Position numbers and translations under genes: made by a program. DNA of 64,000 bases from Flectobacillus sp. BAB-3569 (GTDB taxonomy: Bacteria > Bacteroidota > Bacteroidia > Cytophagales > Spirosomataceae): positions 1-64,000 of the forward strand of contig NZ_NJFZ01000008.1 in the NCBI RefSeq assembly GCF_002270355.1, in the 5' to 3' direction. Positions 1 to 9,260 of the stretch are shown here, in pieces. Positions within the stretch are counted from its first letter, which is position 1, and the number at the start of each line of letters is the position of its first letter. The notes under the pieces are model-generated. The model was not told where the DNA came from. It searched no databases and saw nothing but the letters and a program-made list of their open reading frames with translations.

Positions 1-2
1 CC

Positions 3-383
3 AAAAACTATCAGTCACCACTCTATTTATTAACCTCATTGCCTGTAGAATCAGCTAAGGATGCTTGGGAAATATGTCATAGCTACATGCACCGATGGAA
101 TATCGAACAGGCGTTTAGATTCGCCAAAACTGAGCTAGCTATTGAATCTCCTAGGTTATGGTTCTTCGAAAATACCCTCAAACTATTAGCCATCGTCACG
201 CTCATTTACGACTTCTTGATGAAACTCATCAGGAATTGGCCATCTATTATCAAGATAATCATCAATCAATTTGCTCATAGAACAGGAAATCGGTGCCAAA
301 ATGCTTTGACACCGATTTATCGATTGAGAACGGCCATCCAAAACATGCTATGGTGCTACTTCGCACAACAAAATTCGGGATGA
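3..383 (+). CDS. DDE transposase, C-terminal part (cut by window start)
   Basis: The frame is open from the first bases of the window and ends at TGA 381-383, so only the C-terminal ~126 residues are visible. The stretch PLYLLTSLPVES, then HRWNIEQAFRFAKTEL and ESPRLW, resembles the C-terminal part of IS4-type DDE transposases. There the Glu of the RW.IEQ.FRF.K signature is the last acidic catalytic residue. The stop codon lies inside a 20-base sequence (371-390) that recurs inverted at both ends of a small element at 21701-21922, so it is probably the right terminal repeat of the insertion sequence. The IS family is inferred from the motif only. Whether the upstream part is intact cannot be seen. 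Confidence 0.75.
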   Translation, partial: KNYQSPLYLLTSLPVESAKDAWEICHSYMHRWNIEQAFRFAKTELAIESPRLWFFENTLKLLAIVTLIYDFLMKLIRNWPSIIKIIINQFAHRTGNRCQNALTPIYRLRTAIQNMLWCYFAQQNSG

Positions 384-390
384 CTCATGT
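371..390 (+). repeat. Right terminal inverted repeat of the insertion sequence
   Basis: The sequence AAATTCGGGATGACTCATGT overlaps the transposase stop codon. The same motif occurs inverted at 21701-21724 and direct at 21899-21922, as the two ends of a 222 bp element without a coding sequence. This marks the probable outer end of the IS near position 390. Confidence 0.65.
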
Positions 391-565
391 TTTATCCTAA
401 AATTCAAGATGATGCATCAGTATGGGGATATCTGCTGTTAGATTTCAGAAGTATAGCTTAATTTTTGATTGATATTTTGCGAAAAATCAAGGAATAGACT
501 CTTGTTCCGAAATCAAAATTCCCAAATTCATAATAGCTTGAATACCTTGACTTTGGTATAAAAAG
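384..565. other. Intergenic, nothing recognised
   Basis: This is AT-rich sequence between the IS end and the 3' end of serC, which reads towards it. I see no convincing hairpin terminator or gene here. Confidence 0.5.
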
Positions 566-1648
566 CTATAGTTTTTTCATTACCTCGATTAAGTTTTCTA
601 CTTGCTCGATATTGACAGCAGCAAAGTTGGCAATACGAAGTTGGGTAGCCTTAAAATCGCCATAACCAGAGCCAATTACCATATTATCAGAAGTTTTGAC
701 AGCATCGATAATGTCAGCAGCAGATTTTCCTACGGTATTTACTACTACTACTGTTTGCGAACGGTGTTCAGGATTTTGTACGAAAATGTCTAGGTAATCA
801 CATTTTGTAGCAAAATCGTAAAGCATTTTCGCTTTGCGCTCGGTTTCTTTACGAATTGTTTCGATACCAATTTTATTCATGTCTTCGGCTACTTTTCCTA
901 ATACATAAATCCCCACTACGTTTGGTGTTTCTGGTGTTTCGAATTTCTCGAAGTTTTTCCAAAGCGAAGGTAAAGTATGATAAGTACCGATGATACCATC
1001 GTTTTTCTTTAATGATTTAGCTTTATCGAGCATACTTTGATTGGCAACCCAGCAGCCCAAACCAGCAGGCATCCCAAATGATTTTTGTACAGAGAAAAAC
1101 GCTGTATCTATCAATTCAAAGTCTAAATCAGGATATGGAGCCGACGATACCATATCTACAGCAACAAATTTATCTTTATTGCCACGTTTGAGTTTATGAA
1201 TCTCAGAAGGGCGCATTTGTACACCCGAAGACGTTTCGTTGGCAGTAGTACAAATTAATTCTGAATATTGTGGTACTTCGATTTCCGCATAGTCAAATCC
1301 CTCGCCAAATGGTTTTTCGTATTTGTGAGCAAATTTGCCTAGTTCTCCTGAGAAGTCGTAAAATTTCTTTGAAAAAGAGCCATTTACCAAGTGGAAGCTT
1401 TCAAACTCTACGGTGTTTTGGATGATTCTCTCCCAAATTTCTGTGGCAGAGCCAGTAAAGAAAATGCCCGATGATTCAGGGATATTCATTAGCGTACGAA
1501 GTTGCTCTACCGTATGCTGATAAATCTTACGAAACTGAGCAGAACGGTGCGAGATAGACCCTAATTGAAGGTCAAACGCATCGCGATAGTGTTGTTCAAC
1601 AGTTGGAAAAAGTTCGGCTGGACCTGGGGTAAAGTACGTTTTACGCAT
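566..1648 (-). CDS. serC: Phosphoserine aminotransferase (class V)
   Basis: This 360-residue PLP enzyme converts 3-phosphohydroxypyruvate and glutamate to phosphoserine and 2-oxoglutarate, the second step of serine synthesis. The N-terminus YFTPGPAELFP is the family signature. SISHRS follows near residue 33. The PLP lysine is K189 in FFSVQKSFGMPAG, preceded by an acidic VDMVSSAP stretch. Length matches SerC. Its ATG (1646-1648) overlaps the stop codon of the preceding DUF4276 gene by 8 bp, so it is probably translationally coupled to it and is the last gene of the operon serBA fusion, ATPase, DUF4276, serC. The interposed ATPase pair is unusual; the enzyme itself looks complete. Confidence 0.93.
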   Translation of the reverse strand: MRKTYFTPGPAELFPTVEQHYRDAFDLQLGSISHRSAQFRKIYQHTVEQLRTLMNIPESSGIFFTGSATEIWERIIQNTVEFESFHLVNGSFSKKFYDFSGELGKFAHKYEKPFGEGFDYAEIEVPQYSELICTTANETSSGVQMRPSEIHKLKRGNKDKFVAVDMVSSAPYPDLDFELIDTAFFSVQKSFGMPAGLGCWVANQSMLDKAKSLKKNDGIIGTYHTLPSLWKNFEKFETPETPNVVGIYVLGKVAEDMNKIGIETIRKETERKAKMLYDFATKCDYLDIFVQNPEHRSQTVVVVNTVGKSAADIIDAVKTSDNMVIGSGYGDFKATQLRIANFAAVNIEQVENLIEVMKKL

Positions 1649-2276
1649 GAATTAATAGTTCTTTAATCTTGTTCAGTAAATAATGGAAATCTTCAAATTG
1701 GTACTTGAGTTTTTCAGGGTCGAGTTGCTGAATCAGTAAATGAGAGTTTTTTAACTTACCGTATTTCAGCTTTTTTATCTTACCTGCTTTTTCAGACTCA
1801 AAATAGGATTGTAGTAATGAGTTGAGAACTCCACTAGGGTTGGAGATATCTTCTGGTGACATATCCTTCAAAGCTTGGAATTCGGCTAGTGAACCGTCTA
1901 TTATTTTAGTATATGCTTCAAAAGTTGTTTCAATCTTATCTGGCTGAGAAAGTATCCAGCTTTCCATGGCTTGTATCATAAAAAACACAAAATCTTGGTG
2001 TTGTTCTAGCTGATACTCTTTCAGACGCACCGTTTTTTGTGATTGATCCCCATCCAAATCTAATAATGCTAATTGATTTGAATGCAAGGGCATTTTGATA
2101 ATAGAGGCGTATGAGCCTTTTGTATCAATTTTTATTTGAATACGGTCATCTTGAACGCCTTTGGAAAGTAGTGACTGAAAACTCTCACGAAGTTTTTCAC
2201 TATTATCAAATGTATCAGCACTGGCATTACTATTTGGATGAACACCCCCTTCTACTAAAATACTGACCTCTACCAT
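1641..2276 (-). CDS. DUF4276-like (TOPRIM-type) partner of AAA ATPase
   Basis: This 211-residue protein starts with a strand ending in SILVEGG and later has LALLDLDGD. That is the acidic arrangement expected of the TOPRIM-like DUF4276 family, which is usually encoded directly after an OLD/RecF-type ATPase. The second half is helical and lysine-rich. The start overlaps the ATPase stop by 7 bp and the stop overlaps serC by 8 bp, so all are translated from one transcript. Such pairs are often considered defence or toxin-like modules (OLD and PARIS analogues), but the function of this family is not settled. Assignment to DUF4276 is by recognition of pattern and context only. Confidence 0.6.
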   Translation of the reverse strand: MVEVSILVEGGVHPNSNASADTFDNSEKLRESFQSLLSKGVQDDRIQIKIDTKGSYASIIKMPLHSNQLALLDLDGDQSQKTVRLKEYQLEQHQDFVFFMIQAMESWILSQPDKIETTFEAYTKIIDGSLAEFQALKDMSPEDISNPSGVLNSLLQSYFESEKAGKIKKLKYGKLKNSHLLIQQLDPEKLKYQFEDFHYLLNKIKELLIHA

Positions 2277-3304
2277 CGCGTTCCTCCAATTTGACCTCTA
2301 AGCCACATTTGTCCTGCCAAAAACTCACCTTCCCAATCAGGGAAATCTTCTTCGGATACTTTTTTTACGATAGTTTCATTACTTTCATTTTTCTCAAAAA
2401 TTATTAAATCTTCTAATTCAAAAGCATTTAATAATAAGGGCGAATGTGTCGCAATAATCATTTGTGTGCCATTTTGTGCAGCGTATTTGATACCCCTTGC
2501 AACACCATTAATCATATCTGGATGTAAGCCCATTTCTGGTTCATCAAGACAAACTATACTTCCTCTTTTAGGATTATAGAAAATTGAAAGCAAAAGCAAG
2601 TATCTTAGTGTACCATCCGAAATATGTTCAATAGTAATGGCTCTATCTAAGTTTTTTTCCTTTAATGAGAGTAAGCTTTTACCAGCAATAGGAGTCGTAA
2701 AAACAAGTTCTCGGAAATTTGGATTTATCTTTTTAAACTCTTCTACCAGTTTATCAAAAGCTTTAACTGAATTTCCATTCAAATAACTCAATAGTCCTGT
2801 CAGATTTTTACCATCGCTTAAAAGGTTTTCTTCCGAATAATAAGGCGAAAGTTGTCGGATGGGGCTTTCAAAAGTAGTATCGAAATTATCGTATATTTCG
2901 ATGCCTTTGAGTAATTTCTCTGTAACCTCCAAAGTAGTATCTCTCGCTAGAATATCGTAAGAGTTTCCAATTTTTCTTATTGAGAAATCAATATGGTAAT
3001 CATCTTTATTAAAAGTATCGTCAAAATTACTTACAACATTTTTATCAAACTCATAGCGTAGGTAAATTATAGAAGCATCAGGATGTATAAAATTACAAGC
3101 ACCAGAAAAGCCTCCCCACTTTTGCATAAATAGCTTTTCAAATTCATTCGCACTTATATAAGCTTTCAACAAACGTATCGCCTTGATGAAATTTGATTTT
3201 CCTGTTCCGTTAATTCCTACCAGAACATTGGTATCAGCATTCAATTCGATGGTTTGTTCATTGCCAAAGCTGAAGAAATTTTGAATCGTTATTTTTTTTA
3301 TCAT
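2270..3304 (-). CDS. AAA ATPase, RecF/OLD-like (AAA_21)
   Basis: This is an ABC-type ATPase of about 344 residues. IQNFFSFGNEQTIEL opens the domain and the Walker A is VGINGTGKSNF. A signature-like region is ISDGTLRYLLLLS, the Walker B is SIVCLDEPEMGLHPD, and an H-loop is ATHSPLLL. This order is that of RecF/SMC/OLD proteins and of single-gene or two-gene anti-phage ATPases. I chose the ATG at 3302-3304 (MIKKITIQNF) because an upstream ATG at 3337 would add a tail unlike the family. It lies 70-80 bp downstream of the SerB-SerA fusion and overlaps the DUF4276 gene. It probably binds DNA ends or senses infection; no substrate can be read from sequence. Confidence 0.85.
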   Translation of the reverse strand: MIKKITIQNFFSFGNEQTIELNADTNVLVGINGTGKSNFIKAIRLLKAYISANEFEKLFMQKWGGFSGACNFIHPDASIIYLRYEFDKNVVSNFDDTFNKDDYHIDFSIRKIGNSYDILARDTTLEVTEKLLKGIEIYDNFDTTFESPIRQLSPYYSEENLLSDGKNLTGLLSYLNGNSVKAFDKLVEEFKKINPNFRELVFTTPIAGKSLLSLKEKNLDRAITIEHISDGTLRYLLLLSIFYNPKRGSIVCLDEPEMGLHPDMINGVARGIKYAAQNGTQMIIATHSPLLLNAFELEDLIIFEKNESNETIVKKVSEEDFPDWEGEFLAGQMWLRGQIGGTRW

Positions 3305-3373
3305 GCTTTTTAAATGGGGATAAAAAACTTGTGCCACGAAATACGTGGCACAAAGATATAAGAATACAAGATT

Positions 3374-5287
3374 TTAATACAACATTCTAAATTTGATGGT
3401 ATTATCCAAGCCTTTTAGCTCTTCTACAATCTCGTCTGCATACTCTTTTGCTACGTCAGTGATTACATAACCGATGTTGTTGGTTGTTTTAAGATACTGA
3501 CCTTTGATGTTAACATTGTATTTGGCAAAAATACCGTTGATTTTAGCCAAAATACCTGGTACGTTTTGGTGAACGTGCAACAAACGGTGTGCATCTTCCA
3601 ATGCTGGTAATTGCAATTCTGGGAAGTTTACCGAACCGTAAGTGCTACCGTTGTTCATGAACTGCAACAATTTGCTTGGTACAAATTCACCGATATTTGC
3701 TTGAGCTTCTTCCGTAGAGCCACCAATGTGTGGAGTCAAAATGACTCTTGGCAAACTACGCAATTCGTTCATAAACTCCTCGTCGTTGGTTTTTGGTTCG
3801 TAAGGGAACACGTCAACAGCCGCTCCCCAAACTTTACCCGATTTCAAGGCATTTACTAAAGCTGGAATATCTACTACATGACCTCTTGAAAGGTTGATGA
3901 AGATGACATTGTCTTTCATCATAGCAAATTCTTTTTCTCCAATAATGTTTGAGTTAGTCTTACGACCATCAACGTGCATAGAGATAAAGTCAGAAATGCT
4001 CAATAGTTCTTCAAGAGTTTTACATTTTTTGGCATTACCCAAAGCCAATTTATCAACAGCATCGTAGAAGTAAACTTCCATACCCATTGCTTCGGCAATA
4101 ACCGAAAGTTGAGTACCAATGCTACCATAACCTACCAAGCCGAGCTTCTTACCACGAATTTCGTAAGAGTTAGTCGCAGATTTGTCCCAAACACCTTGGT
4201 GCATTTTATTTGACTTCGTAAAAATGTCACGAGTCAACATAATCATTTCCCCAATGGCCAATTCTACCACCGAACGAGTGTTTGAATATGGTGCATTGAA
4301 TACGGCGATACCACGTTTTTCACATTCAGCTAAATCGATTTGGTTGGTACCAATACAGAATGCCCCAACGGCCATCAAGCGACTAGCATTTGGATGCTCA
4401 AGCACACGTTTGGTAAGGTTGGTTTTAGAACGTAAACCTAAAATAGAAACACCTTTGATTCGCTCGATTAGTTCTTCTTCGTCCAAAGCACCCTTCAATA
4501 GTTCTACTTGAAAACCTTCATTTTTGAAAGCCGCAACAGCTTTTGGGTGAACGTTTTCTAATAATAAAACCTTGATTTTTGATTTTGGATAAGATTGTGA
4601 ACGGCTCAAGCCATTGATATATAGGAATTCGTCTAATGAAGCTACAACCTCATCAGCTTTTTCTACAACTTTTTGACGCTCAACGTTTTCGATGAAAGCG
4701 AAGAACTTATTAGCCAAACCAGACTCACGAAGTTCATAGTCGGTATAGCCATCACCGATTGCATATACATCGCCTTCTAATTGAAGGGCTTGAAGTAATT
4801 TTACTTTACCTTTATCTTGAGAAAGTAAGTTGCTTTCGTCATAACCCGTGATGTTTCCTTCGGCATCGTAAGTAAATGTATTAGCAAAAACATTTTCTTC
4901 TTTTACGCCCATTGACACAGCTACAGGAACAATGAAATCCTTGAAACCACTCGACACAATGTAGATATTTTCACGATACATCGAGATAAACTCTCTGTTA
5001 CGTGCAAATGAGTCGGAAATTTTACCCATCAAAAACTCAATCAAAGTATTTACATGGTCGCGGTGTGCTGGCAATAAGGCAACTCTCGCCTTCAAGGAAT
5101 CAGCAAAACCAATTTCACCCAACATACCTTTGTCTGTAATCGCTTTGATTTCACCGACAATTTTTTCGCTGTCTTTGTTTCCTGCCAATGCAATGGCCGC
5201 TAATTCGTCAAGACCTTCTACCTGCGTGAAAGTGCTGTCAAAATCAATGACGAAATTTACTTGATGTTCTGCTGTTTTAGTCAACAT
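3374..5287 (-). CDS. serA: SerB-SerA fusion: phosphoserine phosphatase and phosphoglycerate dehydrogenase
   Basis: This 637-residue bifunctional protein catalyses the first and third steps of serine synthesis. Residues 1-225 are a HAD phosphatase: the nucleophile motif is DFDST (D15, D17), motif II is VSSGF near 111-115, there is a Lys near 160, and motif III is GDGYTD (178-183). Residues 237-637 are D-3-phosphoglycerate dehydrogenase: the NAD loop is GLVGYGSIG (383-391), NLSRGHVVD follows, the catalytic His lies in LTPHIGGS (H520), and a C-terminal ACT domain (about 560-637) probably senses serine. With serC in the same operon, all three steps are encoded together. The ATG at 5285-5287 fits the start of the HAD fold. 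I do not see a separate serB nearby. Confidence 0.92.
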   Translation of the reverse strand: MLTKTAEHQVNFVIDFDSTFTQVEGLDELAAIALAGNKDSEKIVGEIKAITDKGMLGEIGFADSLKARVALLPAHRDHVNTLIEFLMGKISDSFARNREFISMYRENIYIVSSGFKDFIVPVAVSMGVKEENVFANTFTYDAEGNITGYDESNLLSQDKGKVKLLQALQLEGDVYAIGDGYTDYELRESGLANKFFAFIENVERQKVVEKADEVVASLDEFLYINGLSRSQSYPKSKIKVLLLENVHPKAVAAFKNEGFQVELLKGALDEEELIERIKGVSILGLRSKTNLTKRVLEHPNASRLMAVGAFCIGTNQIDLAECEKRGIAVFNAPYSNTRSVVELAIGEMIMLTRDIFTKSNKMHQGVWDKSATNSYEIRGKKLGLVGYGSIGTQLSVIAEAMGMEVYFYDAVDKLALGNAKKCKTLEELLSISDFISMHVDGRKTNSNIIGEKEFAMMKDNVIFINLSRGHVVDIPALVNALKSGKVWGAAVDVFPYEPKTNDEEFMNELRSLPRVILTPHIGGSTEEAQANIGEFVPSKLLQFMNNGSTYGSVNFPELQLPALEDAHRLLHVHQNVPGILAKINGIFAKYNVNIKGQYLKTTNNIGYVITDVAKEYADEIVEELKGLDNTIKFRMLY

Positions 5288-5385
5288 GTTCTTACTGTAT
5301 GTCGCAAGTCAGGGGTCAAAGCCTTTTCCTACGGATTTGAAACTCTAGTTATTTATATATTGGTTAACCTATTTGGTACTCGTTG

Positions 5386-6362
5386 CTAGTTTTTGGATAA
5401 AAAGCTTAATGCTTGATATTCCGACCAGAGGGTTTCCTCATAGCCTTTTTGCATAAATCCGCAATGTCCACCTTTTTCAGGAGCTTGAAAAAATACCTTT
5501 TCTAAGCGACTGACTTTATCGAAAGGAAAACATTCTTTCGATAAAAAGGGTCATTTTGGGCATTAATTATTAACGTGGGTATTTGGATTTTTTCAATAAA
5601 ATACAGGGAACTATTTCTTTGATAATAGTCTTCTGCATCTTTAAATCCGTGAAGTTGTGAAGTGTAATAGTTGTCAAAATCACGCAGAGTGCGTATTTTT
5701 GACAAGTTTGTAGTGTTGATGTTTTCAGGAAAGTAAACAGCCTTTTCTTGGATTTTTTTGGTAAGAGTTTTATTAAAACGGCGGGTATATACCCAGTCTT
5801 GCCAACTTTCCATTTTGGAGCTACTTCCAGAAAGGTGCAAAGGTACGGAAAATGTTACAGCCTTTTTGATTTCAGGACGAAGATTTTCGCCATTTTCACC
5901 CAAATACTTCAGTGTAAGATTGCCTCCTAAGCTGAAGCCCATCAGGTATATTTCCTTATAATTTTGTGCAGCGTATTTGATTACCAAGTCTAAATCATCA
6001 GTGGCGCCGCTATGATAAAAACGAACTTGCTTGTTGATTTCTCCCGAACAGCTACGAAAATTCCAAGCCAAACAGTCAAACTGATGTTGGTTAAACAACC
6101 TGACCATGCCCGTGATATATTGTCGAGTAGAATCGCCTTCGAGACCATGGGATAAAATCAAAAGTGGACGCTGTGAATGAGTTTCGTTAGGATTTACTTT
6201 TGACCAATCCAAGTCCAAAAAATCATGGTCTGGAGTTGATAAACGCACACGCTGATAACTTATCCCATCTACTTTACGAAACAAGGAAGGATAAATGGTT
6301 TGGAAATGACCATTTGGCAGCCATAGAGGAGGCTGGTAATCAGAGTGTTTTACAACTGGCAT
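5386..6362 (-). pseudogene. YheT-like alpha/beta hydrolase, frameshifted
   Basis: The open frame (5502-6362, 286 residues) matches the YheT/ABHD-type hydrolases. It has PPLWLPNGHFQTIYPS at the N-terminus, the oxyanion region LSHGLEGDS, the nucleophile elbow GFSLGG (S144) and the Asp in NAQNDPF. It then ends prematurely. The missing C-terminus, with the catalytic His in EKGGHCGFMQKG, lies in another frame and ends at TAG 5386-5388. Adding one A to the five A's at 5543-5547 restores NDPFLSKECFP and a 325-residue protein of the usual length. This is either a true single-base deletion or an assembly indel. The substrate of the family is unknown (esterase-like). Confidence 0.85.
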
Positions 6363-6666
6363 TTTGTTTCAGAATTAACACTTGAATTTAGGAGTATTCT
6401 TTGAATAGTTGAATATTTTGGCGGAAATTCATAATTTTTTATTGAAAAAGTATTATTTGATTCTTCGAAAGAAGTTATAGCAAAAGGAGACCAAGTAAAA
6501 AGAGTAGGATTTTACGAAAAGGTCTATTGCTAAAAAAGGAAATGCGAGCTGTTCAAGAGAATAAGTCTAAATTGCTCAAGCAATTGGAAATCAAACTTGT
6601 ATGCTAACAAATGTTTAGTCCTGAAAATTGTCTAACTTTGGATTTTAGAACTACTCCTTTACAAAC
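6363..6666. other. Intergenic, about 300 bp
   Basis: The region lies between divergently transcribed genes. A short frame at 6542-6607 could encode a 21-residue lysine- and leucine-rich peptide but has no recognisable features, so I do not call it. No clear promoter was found. Confidence 0.4.
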
Positions 6667-7611
6667 ATGAAAGCAAAATATCTTAATCCATTTACGGACT
6701 TCGGGTTCAAGAAAATCTTTGGTGAAGAAGCCAGTAAGCCACAACTTATTGACTTCCTGAACTCCCTTTTGCCCGAAAGAGACCAAATCGTAGAACTCAC
6801 CTTCAAAAACAATGAGCAATTAGGCTTTACACCCTACGACCGAAAAGCCATTTATGATATCTATTGTGAAAATCAAAATGGTGAAAAGTTTATCGTTGAG
6901 TTGCAAAAAGCCAAACAGAATTATTTCAGAGAAAGAACCATTTACTATTCCACTTTCCCGATTCGAGAACAAGCAGAAAAAGGTATTTGGAACTACAATC
7001 TAAAAGCGGTGTACTGCATCGGAGTACTAGATTTCACCTTTGATGATTACGAATCTGAACCTGAAAAATCAGAAGTCGTTCATACCATCAATCTCAAAAA
7101 TCAGCATGGAAAGGTCTTTTATGATAAATTGACTTATATCTATCTTGAAATGCCTAACTTCAAAAAGGAAGAGCAAGAGTTGACTACTAGACTAGATAAA
7201 TGGTTGTATTTTATCAAAAATCTCGAAGACTTTCAGAACATCCCAGAGTTGTTTAAAGATGAAGTATTTACTCACGCTTTTCAAGTCGCTGAACTAGCCA
7301 AAATGGATAGGGAAGATTGGGAACGATACGAATACAGTCTTAAAGTATTTAGAGACAATAAAGCCACCTACGATTATGCTGTCGAAACAGCACGTGAGGA
7401 AGGACTCTTAAAAGGTATGCAGGAAGGGTTGAAAGAAGGTTTGAAAGAGGGAATTCAAAAAGGAATTCAAAAAGGAATTCAAAAAGGTATTCAAGAAGGA
7501 TTGAAAGAGGGACAACGAAATGTTGCTCGCCAAGCTAAAATGATGGGTCTAGATACATTGAGTATTCAAAAATTAACGGGTCTTTCAGAAGAAGAAATTA
7601 CGAATTTATAG
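6667..7611 (+). CDS. Rpn/PDDEXK-type putative transposase-nuclease
   Basis: This 314-residue member of the PD-(D/E)XK nuclease/transposase family (Rpn, PDDEXK_2) begins with MKAKYLNPFTDFGFKKIFG. The active-site region is YDIYCEN followed by FIVELQKA, the D...E-x-Q/K arrangement of the fold. These proteins are recombination-promoting nucleases, common and often multi-copy in Bacteroidota. The C-terminal tail (about residues 235-275) is a low-complexity run of GLKEG/GIQKG units encoded partly by a perfect 12-bp tandem repeat. It ends in a helix-turn-helix-like segment (LSIQKLTGLSEEEI). It stands alone, followed by a terminator. Activity is inferred from the family. Confidence 0.85.
   Translation: MKAKYLNPFTDFGFKKIFGEEASKPQLIDFLNSLLPERDQIVELTFKNNEQLGFTPYDRKAIYDIYCENQNGEKFIVELQKAKQNYFRERTIYYSTFPIREQAEKGIWNYNLKAVYCIGVLDFTFDDYESEPEKSEVVHTINLKNQHGKVFYDKLTYIYLEMPNFKKEEQELTTRLDKWLYFIKNLEDFQNIPELFKDEVFTHAFQVAELAKMDREDWERYEYSLKVFRDNKATYDYAVETAREEGLLKGMQEGLKEGLKEGIQKGIQKGIQKGIQEGLKEGQRNVARQAKMMGLDTLSIQKLTGLSEEEITNL
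7450..7497 (+). repeat. 12-bp tandem repeat within the Rpn-like gene
   Basis: Three exact and one degenerate copies of GGAATTCAAAAA encode repeated Gly-Ile-Gln-Lys. Because the unit is a multiple of three, copy number can change without breaking the frame. Confidence 0.85.
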
Positions 7612-7619
7612 TTTAAACC

Positions 7620-7665
7620 AAAAAGCCAAGAGAATCAGTTTTAGTACTGAAATTCTTGGCTTTTT
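7620..7665. terminator. Bidirectional terminator between convergent genes
   Basis: An A-run and GCCAAGA at the left pair with TTCTTGGC and a T-run at the right around a loop of about 20 nt. It sits between the stop codons of the Rpn-like gene and the M28 peptidase and can serve both strands. Confidence 0.8.
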
Positions 7666-7688
7666 GACATTAATACGTTGACTCAATC

Positions 7689-9041
7689 TTACATTCCCAC
7701 TTTTGGCAATATAGGTAAACTCTCGTTACCATCTTCGCCCACAGCTTGTACAGCAAAGAAATAATGGTCTTTTGAGTAAGGAATATTAATGCCATTTTTA
7801 GTGGTAAAAATTTTCTTTTGCCAGAAAGGCTGATAGGTCTCACGTACTAATACATAATATCCTTTTACCTTACCTGATTTTGGTGTTTGCCAAAATAACG
7901 TAGTACTGTTGGTCAATGATTTGGTATCAATGGTAACATTCTGAGGTGTGGCTGGAGCTTTTGCTAGGTTAGCCAACGTTGCTAAATTCATAGCCGTATT
8001 TTTTCTTAAATACTCAAAATCCATAAACTCTGGTAAATCGCCATATTGAGTACCTTTTTCAGTGCGTAAATCTTGGTGCTGATGATCAAAGTTTTCGTTC
8101 ATTTCAGTGACACGAACTGCTGCAAAACCACGATTTACAAATGGTGTATGGTCGCCACCTCGTAAAAAACGGTCGTTGCGATATACCATTACTACCTCCA
8201 AATTATCGACATATCTTTCTCCAATTTCCTTCGCATAACGTGCTAACTGACGAGCTTTTCCATCGTTTTCTTGTCCCATATTGCGAATACCTGTTGCTTT
8301 TTTGTCAAGTTCAAAAGCAGGAATTCCTTCGCTAAAAATACGAACACGAGTATTGTCGATAATTCTAGTCTCATTGCTATTATTCGAACCCACAATATCA
8401 TTGTTCATAATGGCCTCGATATTCCATTTTTCGTTGACCGCTTTTTGTGCTAAATAATCAGCGCCAAGAAGTCCTTGTTCTTCACCACTCACTACCAAGA
8501 AAATTACCGTAGCAGGAAATTGTGCTTTGGCCATCACACGAGCTAGTTCAATCACTGTAGCTGTTCCTGAACCGTCGTCGTTGGCTCCTGGGGCGGTAGC
8601 TTCTCGATTCATGACATTGGTTACACGGCTATCAATATGCCCCGAAACGATAAAAATACGGTCGTCGTTCGGGTCTGTTCCTTTCAAAATTCCCATGACG
8701 TTGCCCATATCTTGGTCTTTGTCGACACGTTTGCCATCTGGTTTGAGCACCCACGAATCAATCATGGCTGTCATGCGACCACCTGATTGTTTGGCGTATT
8801 CTTGGAATCGGCTTAATACCCAACGTCTTGCAGCCCCAATCCCACGTTTCTCTTCAGTAGTGGTACTCATGGTATGACGAGTGTCAAAACTTACCAATTT
8901 CTTGATATGTGATTGCAAACTATCAGCATTTACTTCAGCAACGAGTTGTTCGATGGCTGGATCACGCTGAACGATTTTTTGAGCGTTAGCTTCTGTAAAA
9001 AGTGCAAAGGATAAAATTAGCGGGAGGTAGTGTTTTTTCAT
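7689..9041 (-). CDS. Secreted M28-family zinc metallopeptidase
   Basis: This 450-residue protein has an N-terminal signal peptide (about residues 1-20, cleaved after ANA) and an M28 aminopeptidase domain. The expected metal and catalytic motifs appear in order: SGHIDSR, GANDDGSGTA, SGEEQGLLGA, NNDIVGSN and GGDHTPF. About 90 C-terminal residues (PATPQNV...TLFWQTPKSGKVKGYYV) read as a fibronectin type III-like domain. It probably cleaves peptides in the periplasm or outside the cell. It is a single-gene unit between the terminators at 7620 and 9205. Confidence 0.9.
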   Translation of the reverse strand: MKKHYLPLILSFALFTEANAQKIVQRDPAIEQLVAEVNADSLQSHIKKLVSFDTRHTMSTTTEEKRGIGAARRWVLSRFQEYAKQSGGRMTAMIDSWVLKPDGKRVDKDQDMGNVMGILKGTDPNDDRIFIVSGHIDSRVTNVMNREATAPGANDDGSGTATVIELARVMAKAQFPATVIFLVVSGEEQGLLGADYLAQKAVNEKWNIEAIMNNDIVGSNNSNETRIIDNTRVRIFSEGIPAFELDKKATGIRNMGQENDGKARQLARYAKEIGERYVDNLEVVMVYRNDRFLRGGDHTPFVNRGFAAVRVTEMNENFDHQHQDLRTEKGTQYGDLPEFMDFEYLRKNTAMNLATLANLAKAPATPQNVTIDTKSLTNSTTLFWQTPKSGKVKGYYVLVRETYQPFWQKKIFTTKNGINIPYSKDHYFFAVQAVGEDGNESLPILPKVGM

Positions 9042-9204
9042 GAATGATGAAGCATTTTAATGAATGAAAATTCCAAGATAGCACTTTTCTCTAAAAAATC
9101 TGTCTGTTAGAGATATATGGCTATGGTATAGAGATAACGGTTGACAACTTGTAGATGTTTGAAAAAGACTATTAGTAAACTAGAAGGTGAATAGGTATAA
9201 AGTA

Positions 9205-9240
9205 AAAAGCCAGCCTAATCATACGAATAGGCTGGCCTTT
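9205..9240 (-). terminator. Terminator of icd
   Basis: The hairpin AAAGCCAGCCTA / TAGGCTGGCCTTT lies just beyond the icd stop codon, with a T-run when read on the minus strand. Confidence 0.8.
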
Positions 9241-9260
9241 CAAAACTATTTTAACAAAAA

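Noticed and set aside
6542..6607. 21-residue peptide frame before the Rpn-like gene
   Set aside because: Too short and without supporting features; could be a remnant but cannot be shown.
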